Origin: Acridotheres tristis
Taxonomy: Eukaryota; Chordata; Aves; Passeriformes; Sturnidae
Direction of reading: 5' to 3'
Length of the DNA: 64,000 nucleotides
NCBI GenBank assembly: GCA_037013685.1
Contig: CM072899.1
Location: 2,349,479 to 2,413,478 of the forward strand
Shown: one piece after another, positions 23,801-35,800 of the stretch
Layout of the letters: each line of letters starts with the position of its first letter
How positions within the stretch are numbered: the first letter of the stretch is position 1
The notes under the pieces: model-generated
Seen by the model: the letters and a program-made list of their open reading frames with translations, nothing else
Databases searched by the model: none
What the model was told of the DNA's origin: nothing
Program-made: the position numbers and the translations under genes

Positions 23801-26800
23801 CGTGAGGACATCTGCTTCATTCACTTCCTCCATGTCCAAATTATCTGGTGTGGCACTGAGCACTCGGCAGTACAGGGGGAAATTCGGTTTATTGGCTTGT
23901 GAAGCTCCCCAAGAAGAGAGAAAAGAAAGGAAAAGCCCTTTTCTCCTGTCTTCCCCTGCACCAATATCCTCTGGCTGCTGCCTGGGTCAGGTAGCAATGG
24001 GGGTCCCCTCCTGCCTCCTCGTTTCTCTGCAGTGCCTTGACTTCAAATGGAAGCAAAACAGAGAGACAAGAAAGGGGGAAAACAAAGGAAAATCAGATAA
24101 AGAAGGAAAAATAAGGTATTTCTTTTTTTCTTCCCATCATCTATGCTCATTCTTCCTTCTCCTTATCTCCCTCCTCATCTTTCAGTCAAGTTTTCAATTC
24201 CCCTGCCTTCACCCTCAGCGTGGGGAACAAGAACAAAATAACCAGAAAGATGGAGAAGAAGGAAAGACTGAAGGCACTGCAGGAGAGTTTGGGGTGTTTT
24301 CTGACAACCCTTTGGCTGTAAAACTCCTCTTGTGCCAATGTCACAATTTTGGTGATTCCTGTGGGGGCTGCCATGTGTGACATTCCTCTCAGATCCAGTG
24401 CATTGTTCAGGGGGCAGCACTGGAAAATACCTACAACCAACAGCAAAACCACACAAACCCCAAAACCAGACAGACCTCCCTGCTGAGAGAACATAAATCC
24501 TCAGTAAATACATTGGAGCTGCCTCTCCCAGTTCTCTGCAATTCCCTTCACTTTTCTCTCTGAACCAGGACCACTGTGGTGCCAGCATTGGATATTTTTA
24601 GCTGGAAAATACTTCCTGCAGCTCTCAGCATTCCCTGAGGAGTGGTGTGATGGTGAGGTTTGTCTGGTTAGCACCAAATGTGCTGTGACACTGGGGCTCC
24701 GGAGAGAAAAAAACACTTCTAAACAGCAACCCCAGGTTTTGTGGGAGTTTTCATGCCTTAGAGAGGAACTTCAGACCAAACACTGAAAGCAGGAAGGTAA
24801 ATCTGTGCTTTTGGTTCCTGTCAATCTGTTTGTAAGCAAGGAACGGAGCTGAAGTGATTAATCAAATTTAGCAGAGGTGGAATCAATCCCATTGGTTCTC
24901 CGGGCAAAAGTGGGATTTCATCAACAGATAAGCTTAATTTGTATTCGTGTTGACTTTCAGCAGTGGTGTCTGAGATAGCTGGAATTGCTCTGATTGCTGA
25001 TGCCCACACTTCAAGTGCTCTATTTAAATACTAAAATAGGAAATGAACTTCTTTACAAGCACACAGACACTGATAAGATAGAAGGGTTAAGGCATCTCAT
25101 CAAAGTTATGCAAAGCTCCTCGTTGTAGAGAAGCAAGGAGGATAAAAACAGACACACACTTAATCCAGGCTTCAAAAACCAGCCTTAAAAAATAAAATAA
25201 TAGTAAAATTAATATCCCAGTGCTATTCACCCAACTGCATTGCTGTAGAAAGCTGGGAATAGAATAGCAAGTTCTGGAATATCATAAGAAAAATAGATTT
25301 TATATAGAACTTGGTACCTGCATGCAAATATTGGGGTATTTTATGTGCAAGCAGTGGGTGAGGAAAGCAGGGTGGTTTGTGGCACTAAGCAGCCTGACAA
25401 GCAAAACTCCTCTTTGCCTGTGCTACTCATCTGCTTTGTCTTCAAGGCAGCTGAGGGGTTTTTCAGACACTGTGGATGGATTGCATTCCCTCAGCTTTGC
25501 TCATCTAACTTTGGTGTCTCATTTGAGAGGGAGGCACCTGCCAAGAACAAGTAAATAACTCCCTCAGGCTGCATATTGACTTCAGCTAAAGAATAGCCAA
25601 GTGCCATCAATCTCCTCCTTTGTTAGCAGACTAGTGCAAATTTTGGAATTTTCTATCCATTTGGTCTTGATTCCTTCCCAAGCAGATTTTTTATTTATTT
25701 TTAAGGATAACGGATATTCTGAAGCTAAACCAACAGCGTTGACATTCTGGTAATTGAAATGTTTCCCTGAAGTTTGCTGAACTGTCCTGACACATTTCTG
25801 CTCAAATTGCTTGGAGCTGCAACGCATTGTTTCACAGACAATGCATTTTGTGTGTTGTATTTGATCAGGGGATTGAGTGAGGACTTCTCCTGTTTACCAA
25901 ATAATCACAGCAGAAGCTGAGCTGGGAGGGACCCACAAGGATCTGAGTCCAACCCCAACAATTCCACCCTGGGCATCCAAAAATTCCTGGAGCTCTGGCA
26001 GCCTCGGGGCTGTGCCCATTCATTCCCTGGGGAGCCTGGGCAGTGCCCAGCACCCTCTGGGGAAAGAACCTTTCCCTAAAATCCAACCTAAACCTGCCCT
26101 GGAACAGCTCCAGCCATTCCCTGTCCCAGGGAACAGAAACTGGGGGTGCCGACTTTTAACTCCCTGTTTGTCTAGTTCCATGCTCAGACACAAAACAATC
26201 CTTTTCCCAAATAACAAAAGACTTTCAATGTGTTAAAATGCTCACGGTTTTGGAATCTGGCTGTGAACAGAGGAGGAGCAGAAGGAAAGACAAGCAGGGG
26301 GTGGCCCAGAGTGCTCAGAGGGTGGTGGGAGAACAGATCCTAAAGGAATCCTGCTGGGTCCTGGCTGTTCCCCTGGGAGCAGGAGAACCCCTGGGCTCCA
26401 AGGGGCAGCTCCAAGAGCTCAGCACTTCCCAGATAATTCCCCCACCAGTCACAACATCTGCTCTGTTCTCTCTCCCCAGTGTTGATAAGATGCAGCTTCC
26501 CACATCATTGCTTTCCCAGTTTTCCTCTGAGGAATGGCCATAACCTGAGTGCAAACCACCAAAACCAGGTGTGCCCCAGGACACAGCATTCACCAGCTTT
26601 ATTTATGGCAGAGGATCCACTCCCATCCTTCACAGAACTGGGACTAAGCTGTATCCTACAAGCAAGACTTGGAGCCAACAAGTATTGAGCATATTTTATG
26701 ATCTCTAAATGTACTTCTTGCCTGGGCCCCCAAAAAACAATTTAAATTATGAATATTTGCTTATTACTGATTATTAATGCATGGAAAATGCTGTATATGA

Positions 26801-29800
26801 CTAATGCATTCTTCCAGCCTACCTCATTTCTCAGTTTCCCCTCAGCTCTCCTCATTGAAATTCCGAGTGAAGTGAGTCCCATATGTTTCCATGCATTCAC
26901 TGCAGTGCTTGGGGATCCTCAGCCCAGGCTGGGGGAATAGCACCTCTCTCTGGCAAAGCAAAACGAGGCCCAATTTCCCTTTCATTCAAATGCTTCCATC
27001 AAAAGGAATTTTTGTCAAATAAGTCCCAAATCTGAATTCACCATAGGCACGAAGGCGTTTGCGATGAGATCGGTGTCTAGACTTGAAAATTTGTTTTATT
27101 TAATATATGAATTGCTCCTTTCTTCTCTTTCGTTTCTTTCCTCAGTTGGATACGAGAGGATAGAAGTGAGAAGTGAGATGAAGAAAACTCCTGTTGCATG
27201 CACTGAGGATGTGACACACGTGAAAATAGCTGAAATCTGTGTCAGACTCCACGGGGAGGGAGTTGGGAGCACAAAGCTTGGGTTTTGTTGTGTTTCACTG
27301 CTGCACTGAGCTCAAACCCACAGCACACACCCAGCAAAGTTCTTTATTCCACAAAAGCCAAACAGCTGTTCCTTGGAGAAGTGGCACTGCTCCCCAAACC
27401 CCATCTTGACCCAAAGAAGAAGGAAAATTGCCCAAGAAGGACCTGAAGCTGAACTGGTGGATATGACATGAGGAGGGAGCAGGGAAAACCAGCCAGGATG
27501 AGCCAGCTGTGGGATTCCCTTTGGATTCCTGCAGCTGAGAACCCTGAACTCCCTGTCTCAGGTGCCAGCAGCAGCATGGACCATGGATAAATCCCATTAC
27601 TCACCCTGCCAACAAGGGTGGGATGGAATGATTTCTGAAAATCTGGAAGGGAAACACTCCATGGAGAGGGCTGGGAACAATACACAGACCTGGTACCGGT
27701 CTGTTCAGGCTTTATTTCACCATCTAATGTAAAAAAAATGATTATTTTGGCATTTTCTGCAGGATTTACATGTGTGCTTCAAGTACAACAAAGTATTTTA
27801 CAGAAATGAGAGCAGACAAGCTGCTGGAGAGCTGAGCAATGTTGGGTGTGAGCCACAGAGTGGATGGGAGAGACAAGAGGGGCTGGAGAAAACTCTGCCC
27901 TGAAAAGGAGACTGAGGGCTGAGGACCCTCACTGCTGAACCCTGGCAAGAGATGCAGAAAATTACCCTTCAAAAAATTCTAAGATATTTTACTGATATCA
28001 GGGGCCCAAATACTGCAGCTTTGTAAACTTTAACATGACCTCAGGAACTCAGAGGAAGTCTAATTATAGATATTTAATTGCGCATCTATTAAAATGGAAA
28101 ATCAAATAATCAGTGTTCCTACTTAGCACACTTCTCTTTACACACTTACAAACTGAATCTAATATAAAGGAAAATTCTCTTGTGATATCAAGAGTTCAGC
28201 TGGTCTGGGGGAGTGGTTACCACATATTCAGGATATCAGGAATGAACTATTATCAGGAGTGAAAGGAAAAAGTGAAAAAGAAGGAATATTCTTCCCCCTT
28301 TGGGCAGAATAGGTCTGGTTTCACTATTTCTTTAACAAAAGATTAAATTTATTTAAAGAATTTAACAGCAGCTGTGTGATCTGACTTATTTAGGAATGAG
28401 CCCATCACAGTTCGGCTGCCAGAACTGGATGGGATTGGTATTTCCTTTTTTAAGCAACTATAACCCTACCAAATATTTTTTAAAAGGCCAATAAAAGAGC
28501 CCATAAAGGTTATAATTGCAGCACGATAAAATGGGAGCAGAAATAAGGCTTTGTCAAGGTTTAATCATATCTGTGGAGAAAGGCAGACCGTGTTCCCTCT
28601 CTTTTTATGTGTAATCCCAGCACTTTAATTAGCCATGTACTTTACAGCCACACAAACCCTTATTTCATTTTGTTTTCTGTCAGGGAGATCTCTGGACTAA
28701 CACTGGACTGATGATTTACTTCCCATCCTTTCAAAGCACGGCATTAGCCAGTTTGTCATTTAATAATCAAACAGCCTCATAAATTCCACTTGGCACCAGT
28801 GGCCACACTGGCAATAATGTGCATGCAGAGAGTTTAAACTCTGTCTTTGTAAATCCTGCTCCTGTTATTTGCTCCTGCCCAGCAGCAGGAGCCTTCTGGG
28901 ATCCTCAGAAATTACAGTGTGCTCGGAATTATTGTTAGTAAATTAATACAGGAGTACAAGTAAATACTGTACGGAGTGTGTAAATATTTCTTTTATCAGT
29001 AAATCAGGTGGGGAATATCAGAGCAGTGGAACCTCAAGATCCAGGCTTAGTTCAGCCTCTGGAATAAGCAATACAATCAAAATACAATCAGAAGACAAAT
29101 AAAGCTTTGATTAAACACTGGTTAGAAAAGTGTTTTTCATTGTGAGCAGTTAAAATGAAAATAAAATTATCACTCCTAAAAGGGCGAAAAGTCATTGGGA
29201 AGTTCTCTATGACCATGGGATGGATTGCTCACCCAAATTTCTCTCTTCCATTGCCAGCACTTATGTAAAATTCTCAGATTTGCAGTTTCTTTCATGAATA
29301 CTCGTGTGATTTATCTCTATTGTGCATCCCTGCAGTGTGGCATAGGGAAACTCTGTCACAGTTTGGGATAATGTTCTAGAGAATTATCATCATTTTAAGT
29401 CTGATGTGACCCAAAGTAACTTCCTTGAGCAAGTGGCCCTGTGTGAAAATCTGGTGTTCAGTTGCCAGAACTTTATGAATTACTGATCATAGATTTCAAA
29501 GGCTGACAACAGAATGTGACAAAAGAGGGTTGCTGTTATATTTGTGAACTCAGAGGGATGCTGAGAAGGACTCTCAGACATTCTCAGCATTTCTGAAGGC
29601 ACTGCTGCCCATTTCATCCATCTGTCTGCATTTCTGTATGGAAATATCCTCAGGGCTGTGTGTTGTATACAACACCCCTCATTTTTCCTCAGTAAGACCC
29701 TTTGACTTTAATATCCCACCACTGAATTGCCATTAATGTGGAATTACAGAATGATGGAAAAGCCTGAGCTGGAAGGGACCCAGAGGAATCATGGAGTCCA

Positions 29801-32800
29801 ACTCCAAGGGGATTGTCCACCCCTACAATCCCACCCCGTGCCTGAGGACGTTGAACTGTGATAATGGAGATGTTTCCTGGCAGCCCAGAAAGGAGAAATT
29901 CCTCCTCTCCAAACCCCACCTGACCCAAAGCAGTTGGTGACTTGGTGCCACTGCTGGGCTCAGTCCTGCCCCAACAGGAGCGACAGGCCAGGAGGCTGAT
30001 GGTGCCAGGGGTTATTGTACAACAATGACACCTCATCCTGGGGCACATCCTGCCTGCCTGGGCCTCCAGGGCTGTCCCCTCCTGGAGCTGCTTCCCTGCA
30101 GCTCCGTGGCTGGAGGAATTAAGTGATGCTGGGCACACAGGGATGGAGCACACGATGGCCCGCGCGGACCCACGCTCACCCTGCTGTGTACCCACAGAAC
30201 CCCACAGCCACTCTAAACACAAAGACACCTCTGGCATTTCCTTCACTGAGCTGCCAGGAGCAGTCCTGAGCCAGCTGAGCTTTAAGTGATGTTAAGACAG
30301 AACACTGCAGTGGCCCAGGCGCTGGTTGCTGCCCGTACCTTTTGTTCTGGCGCAGAACCTCCGAGCCCTTTCTCCAGGAAACAGCAGCTCTGGGAGAAGC
30401 ACTGGGTTTACAAGCAATTGTAACTTCCCCTCCAACCTGAACAACAGACAGCTTCTTCACGGGATTCCTGGAAAAATCCGGGGCTGCAGCTGAGAAGAGA
30501 GAAGGAAGAAGAGATGTTACTAAATGAACTTGCCAAATTCTTGTCTTAGAGTTCAGACGGAGAATCCAATAATTGCTTTGGTGTATAGATTTCTGCAAAA
30601 GTAAATCTAAATCGAACATTAAAAATGTATCTAAGTGCCAAGGGATTCTAATTCTGTTTCTAAAGCTATTTACCTAGAACTGTATGCTCTGGCAAATTTT
30701 CCTGAGGAAATCTGGAGATTGGGATAACTGGTCTATCCATGCTGGAAGACAAGATTCCCAAGCAGGATAAATGTCACACTCCTGGTCCAGCCACAAATAT
30801 TCATCTGCAGAGAGTATTCTGTCACAAGCACAGTCCTACTCTGGCTTTCTTTTCATAGATCTACTCTGTTTTCTGAAAATATGTTTATTTTTCCAGCAGC
30901 TTATGTGAAAATTCACTGTTGGAGAAGGAGAAAACACAAGACATTGGGTGCTCCTGAAGTCTGTGTTTTACTGGTTTCACTTGTAGTTGGCTGTTGAGCC
31001 AACTTTAAATTTTGAAGTCTAGAACAGAATACTTTTATAATATATGAGCAAATCCCATTCCTGTTCATCTCTGGTTATCATTAATGAGATTCCTATTCCA
31101 TGTTATTTGTTTATGTCCATATTTGCCATATGCTCTTTGTTTATAGCTCAAACTCTCTCCCCTGCTTTCTGAAATAACTTTAAAAACCTGCAGAATAACT
31201 ATTAATAACTCAGACTAAGCGAGAAACAGCATTCATTAAACAGGTGTATATGTGATAATAAAAAAAGACCACACATGGATTACATTCTTTCCCCAAACAA
31301 GCCATGAAATTAAACTAAAAAAACCACATTTCCATGTGGGTGAAAAGCAAAGAAATAGCAGGTTTGAGTTGCCAGGTTTCATCTTCTCTTTTCTTAAATT
31401 CAATTTTTTTTTTCACATGAATGTCCTTTTTACTGGTACCTGCACATTTTAGTGACATTTACTCACCGATCACCCTCAGCTCAGCATTGGCATAAATGGT
31501 GTCATATTTATTTTCTGCCACACACTGATAGAGGCCTGAGTCTGACAGATTCAGCATGGGGATGTGGAGAGTCCCATTTTCTATTCGAATTCTTTCCTGA
31601 TAAGAGAAAAACAAGGAAAAACATTGACAGAGCCAATGAGTGAACAAATAAAAGGTTTTTTAGTATCACACAATGCACCTGATCGGGATTCAGAAGCAGA
31701 AATGTTGTTTTCTTGGGAGCAATGGGAGGATGGATATATCAGAAATGGGATGTGCACCTTGCTGGGTGATGGTGCTGGTGTTATTTCTAGCCCTCTGAGC
31801 TCTTCCAGCTTTTCAGGAAATCCAGGCACACGTTGCAGTAGTGACTTTGGGCAGGTTTGTCCAGGTTTTCCATGTGTTTCCCTGCACTGCTGAGCTGGGA
31901 ATGTGTGGTTTTCCTCCTCCACAAAGGTGGAACAGAAGGAGTTACCTGTAGGGATGCTCCACACTGGGAGCCTGGAACATCTTTCACCTGCATCCTGACA
32001 GGCAGCACCCCATCCCTGGCTGCTGTAACATCACTCCAGCATCCCATCAGATAAATCTGGAGGTGATAACCCCAGGTGATCAGAAGAGCTCCACAGGAGG
32101 CAGAGATGCTCCAATAACGGGAACATTTTGAACATCATCACACCCTGAGTCCCAGAAAAACGAGCCACTAGAAAAGCTCCACTGAAAGCCAACATTTAAA
32201 TTCCACTTGGAAAGCCCCAGGCAGCTGGGGCAGAGTGCTCTCCTCCAGGCCTGGGTTTCTACACACACCGACTTTCTTCAGCAATTCTGCTGAAATAGAG
32301 GGAGCTGCACAGTGGGTATATTTGGACCAGAGCTTGGAATTTGGTGTATTAAAAGAAGTTTTACTTGCTCTGCTTTGGAAAGCAGAAAAAAGCCTGTTTC
32401 ATGCTGCAATCATAACTTAAAGCTAAATATCTTGCGATTTTACAATTACTACCCTCTGGAGACAATAATAGCTACACTGCAAAGTGGAGCACTGAGGAGG
32501 AGAAAAAAAAACATTCCCCCAAACAGATGAGTTTGGAAGATACCCACGGGGAATATAAATACTGTCACCAGTGCAAGCTTGAACAACAGATATCACTGAG
32601 AGGATGCTGCTGCTCATTTAGCCTGCCTCTCCTGCCTCTGGAGCAGGAATTGAAGAGTTTGGAGTACACAGTCAGGGGATGCACTCCAGTGTTTGAAGAA
32701 CAGCCACAAGCGTCTCAAATGTATTTGTGAAGTGCTGAACATCTGTCATAGAATCCCAGAATGGGTTGGGTTGGAGGGATCTTAAAGCTCATCCCCTTCG

Positions 32801-35800
32801 ACCCCTGCCATGGCAGGGACACCTCCCACTGCCCCAGGCTGCTCCAGCCCCCAATGTCCAACCTGGCCCTGGGCACTGCCAGGGATCCAGGGGCAGCCAC
32901 AGCTGCTCTGGGCACCCTGTGCCAGCCCTGCCCACCCTGCCAGGGAACAATTCCTGCCCAATATCCCATCTAACCCTGCTCTCTGTCAGTTTGAAGCCAT
33001 TCCCTGTGTCCTGTCCCTCCATCCCTTGTCAATTGTCTCTCTCCATCTTTCCTGTTTCCCTTTCAAGGTCACACTGAGCTCACCCCAAATCTTCTCCTGT
33101 CCAGGTGAACAATCCCAGCTGTGCCAGCCTTTCCTCCCAGCAGAGCTGCTCCATCCTCTGCTCATCCTGGAGCCTCCTCTGGGCTCTCTGCAGCAGCTCC
33201 AGGTCCCTCCTGTGCTGGGCCAGGGCTGGGGCAGCTCTGCAGGTGGGGTCTCACCTGAGAGGGGCACAATCCCTCCTTTCCTGCTGGGACCAGCCCAGGG
33301 CTCGGGGGGTTCTGGGGTCAGCACCCACATCCTGGGCATGTTTTCCAACACCCCAGCTTTTCCTTGGAGGTCTCCCAACCACGAACTGACCCAGCCCAAG
33401 CTTGTTTAGCTTGGAAATGTGATGAGAGCACAGCCTGGGGCTGCAAGGCTGGTGTGTGGCAAACTAATTAACAACATTACATTACTTAGCCACTGATAAT
33501 TTTTTTCAAGGCTCTCACTACAGATATCTTTTGCATACTTAGTTTTACCTCCAGGCTGTTTGCTACCCTCTCAATGCATTCTATTTTTACAAACATCCTT
33601 TGAATACAAAACCTCCTGTCTGAAGCAAGGCTCGTGTTCCATCCTTATCCCAAATTCCCCACCGTTCTCTGCCGGCCCTTTTGAGCTGTGCAGACAAAGG
33701 GAAGAATAAAGCACACGGTGTACAGGAGCAGGGAGAATGCTGGCGTGGCCAGCCAGGTGGTCAGGCAGAGAGGTTTGACAAAGAGGAGACAAATCAGAAT
33801 CAGCCCCAGGGTGAAAAGCATCTGGATGTTTTTCTTCCTGGGAGAATTCCGACACGCAGGGCGCTGCGACAAACTGAATATTTTATTCCATCTCCCTTGT
33901 ACTTTCCCCTCCAAAGTGTCCATTCTGTCCATTGAGCAATAAGATCCAGCACTTTGTTGCCTGAAGAATTGCATTTACAGCACACTGTAAGTACTGTGAA
34001 AGTGCTGGTTGAAAATGTGTCTGTCAAGTGTTTCATTCCTCTTTATTGAAAGAGTGCAATCCAAGAGTGACAGACTCTAAATATTGCTGCCTTCCAAGAG
34101 AGAGAAACAAGATAATCTTGCTCAGAAAAAGGTGACAATGACTACAATGAGCAGGTTCAGAAAAATTGCAGTCCTGGTAAATTCTGGCTATTTTCCCCAG
34201 ATGTAGGTTGGGTCTGTTTAGGACTGATCCAGCAGAAAATTATATGGAAGATTGGAGCCCACTCCAACTACTTTAAATAAGTACAACTAAATCAAATAAA
34301 TGCTGGTTCTGCAGCCCAGCAGGTGCTAATATAGCCCATATGTTTTGGAAATTCTCCTGTATGTGCTCTTGCTAGGCAGGAATTAATCACAGAATTTTTT
34401 TTTTTTCTATCCAAGTGAAAACGCCTCGCAGATGAGCCTCCGTGTGCCCCTGACCTGCTGGATGGATGCTCCATTATTAAAAAAAAAAAAAAAAAAAAAA
34501 AATTAGGGAAACTTGGCCTTAGCAGAATGCAAAGAACTTCTTTTCACAGGAGTCCTTTCAGGAGTCCTTTCTCCACGAGGGTGCCACCACTGGAGGCTGG
34601 AGGCTGGATGTGCCAGAGCTGGGCACCTCAGGAGTGCAGGGCTTGTGCCTGCAAGCTGAGCTCTCAAAAGCTTGGCTGGTGAAGGGTCTGATTGTGGCTC
34701 TCAAGTGTTTCAGCTCCAAACTTCCTCCCTTTTTCCCCTTTTCCTTTCCACTCTGTCCTTTAAAGTGACATTTTGCACTTACCCAGCTATTCCTTTTACC
34801 TTTACACGGCTTTCTTTGGATTATCCTTCTACAAAAGCACAGAAGATATTACCCTCAAAATCAGCTGATTTTCAGAGCTGATTAATTAAGGTAAAGGATT
34901 AATTCAGCAGGAGAGCAGCCACTCTGCACAAGACCAAAGCCCCACCCAGGCACTGATTTGGAACAGAAACAGAAGAAAAGTGCAATTGAACGCTGAGCAT
35001 TTTGCAATTCCAGCTCTGGAATCCTCTTCCAGCTCCCCAAACTGCAGATTATGTCTACAAATGTATTTAGTGTTTCTTTCACCAATTATAATTGATATTT
35101 TTATGCCCTTCTATACCTACAGCCTTATCTTGTAACAATTAGATAATTCACTTGAAGAAATTGGTGTTTTTCTCTCTCTCTAAACTCCAATTTCATACAT
35201 TTCCAATCAAGATGAAGTCTAAGAATTGAGACTCTGTGTTGCAAAGAGTCGTCCTCTTATTACAATATTTATTTGGATATATTCATCTTTACTTATTTTT
35301 TTGAAACTTAATTAATATATTGCGAAGTTAATATAATGACTAAATAATGAAAAAAAAATCAGCAAAAACATGAGGAATAAATCAAAGGAGAAAGGAATCT
35401 TACCTCTGACATGAGGGGCTGGCCATTTTTTAACCAGCTGTAGGAAGGGCTTGGTTTTCCTCTTGCCTTACATTCCCAAAATAAACTATCATAGAGAGAC
35501 AGAAAGGCATTTTGGATTTTTTTATCCCATTCAGGGGGTGCTGAAAAGAATATGCAAAGCATTTTAAGCAGGAGAAAAGTGCTTTTGCTTGAGGTATGCT
35601 GCCATTAATTAATGAACTGAGCAGGGCTAATTAATATCTGTTCAACACATTTTTATTGTACTGCAAGTGAATTCTGTACAACAATTCCCTGTCTTGAAAC
35701 TTTGGGGCAAGCTTGGGAAAATGTTCGAAATCAAGTGGTTCATGGGTAGGCAGTTTGGTTGAGATTTTATCCATTTTTTGTGGCCAGAATGTGAAGAAAT

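Larger units (their letters stand above)
15717..30338 (-). other. CNTN3 intron within Ig5 (14.6 kb)
   Basis: This is the largest complete intron. It contains CR1 tails at 15738-15890, 17633-17872, 19754-20003, 22396-22525, 23036-23106, 25902-26135 and 29741-29870, a 26-bp perfect palindrome (18271-18296) and a 20-bp tandem repeat (23223-23322). The stretches 15900-17600, 18300-19750, 20010-22390, 23330-25900 and 26140-29740 show no gene or repeat that I recognise. The parts near 21180-21480 and 28500-28990 look like plain unique sequence rich in homeodomain/POU-like AT motifs. Confidence 0.85.
30490..35403 (-). other. CNTN3 introns around the second Ig4 exon
   Basis: The intron 30490-31466 (977 bp) has nothing recognised. 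The intron 31597-35403 (3,807 bp) contains the long CR1 at 32747-33405, a 24-base A run (34479-34502) and an ORF with hydrophobic segments at 33645-33974 that I cannot assign. The remainder, 31600-32740 and 34010-35400, shows nothing recognised. Confidence 0.85.

Noticed and set aside
24175..24588. Two overlapping minus-strand ORFs with hydrophobic runs
   Set aside because: Weak composition, no splice or start context, and no family similarity.
28608..28630. Resemblance to the primate Alu phrase taatcccagcactt
   Set aside because: It covers about 14 bases only; no Alu body follows and the genome is avian.
32766..33409. Several overlapping ORFs on both strands, up to 199 codons
   Set aside because: They lie wholly within a CR1 3' fragment; similar peptides recur in other CR1 copies (for example at 44986-45219).
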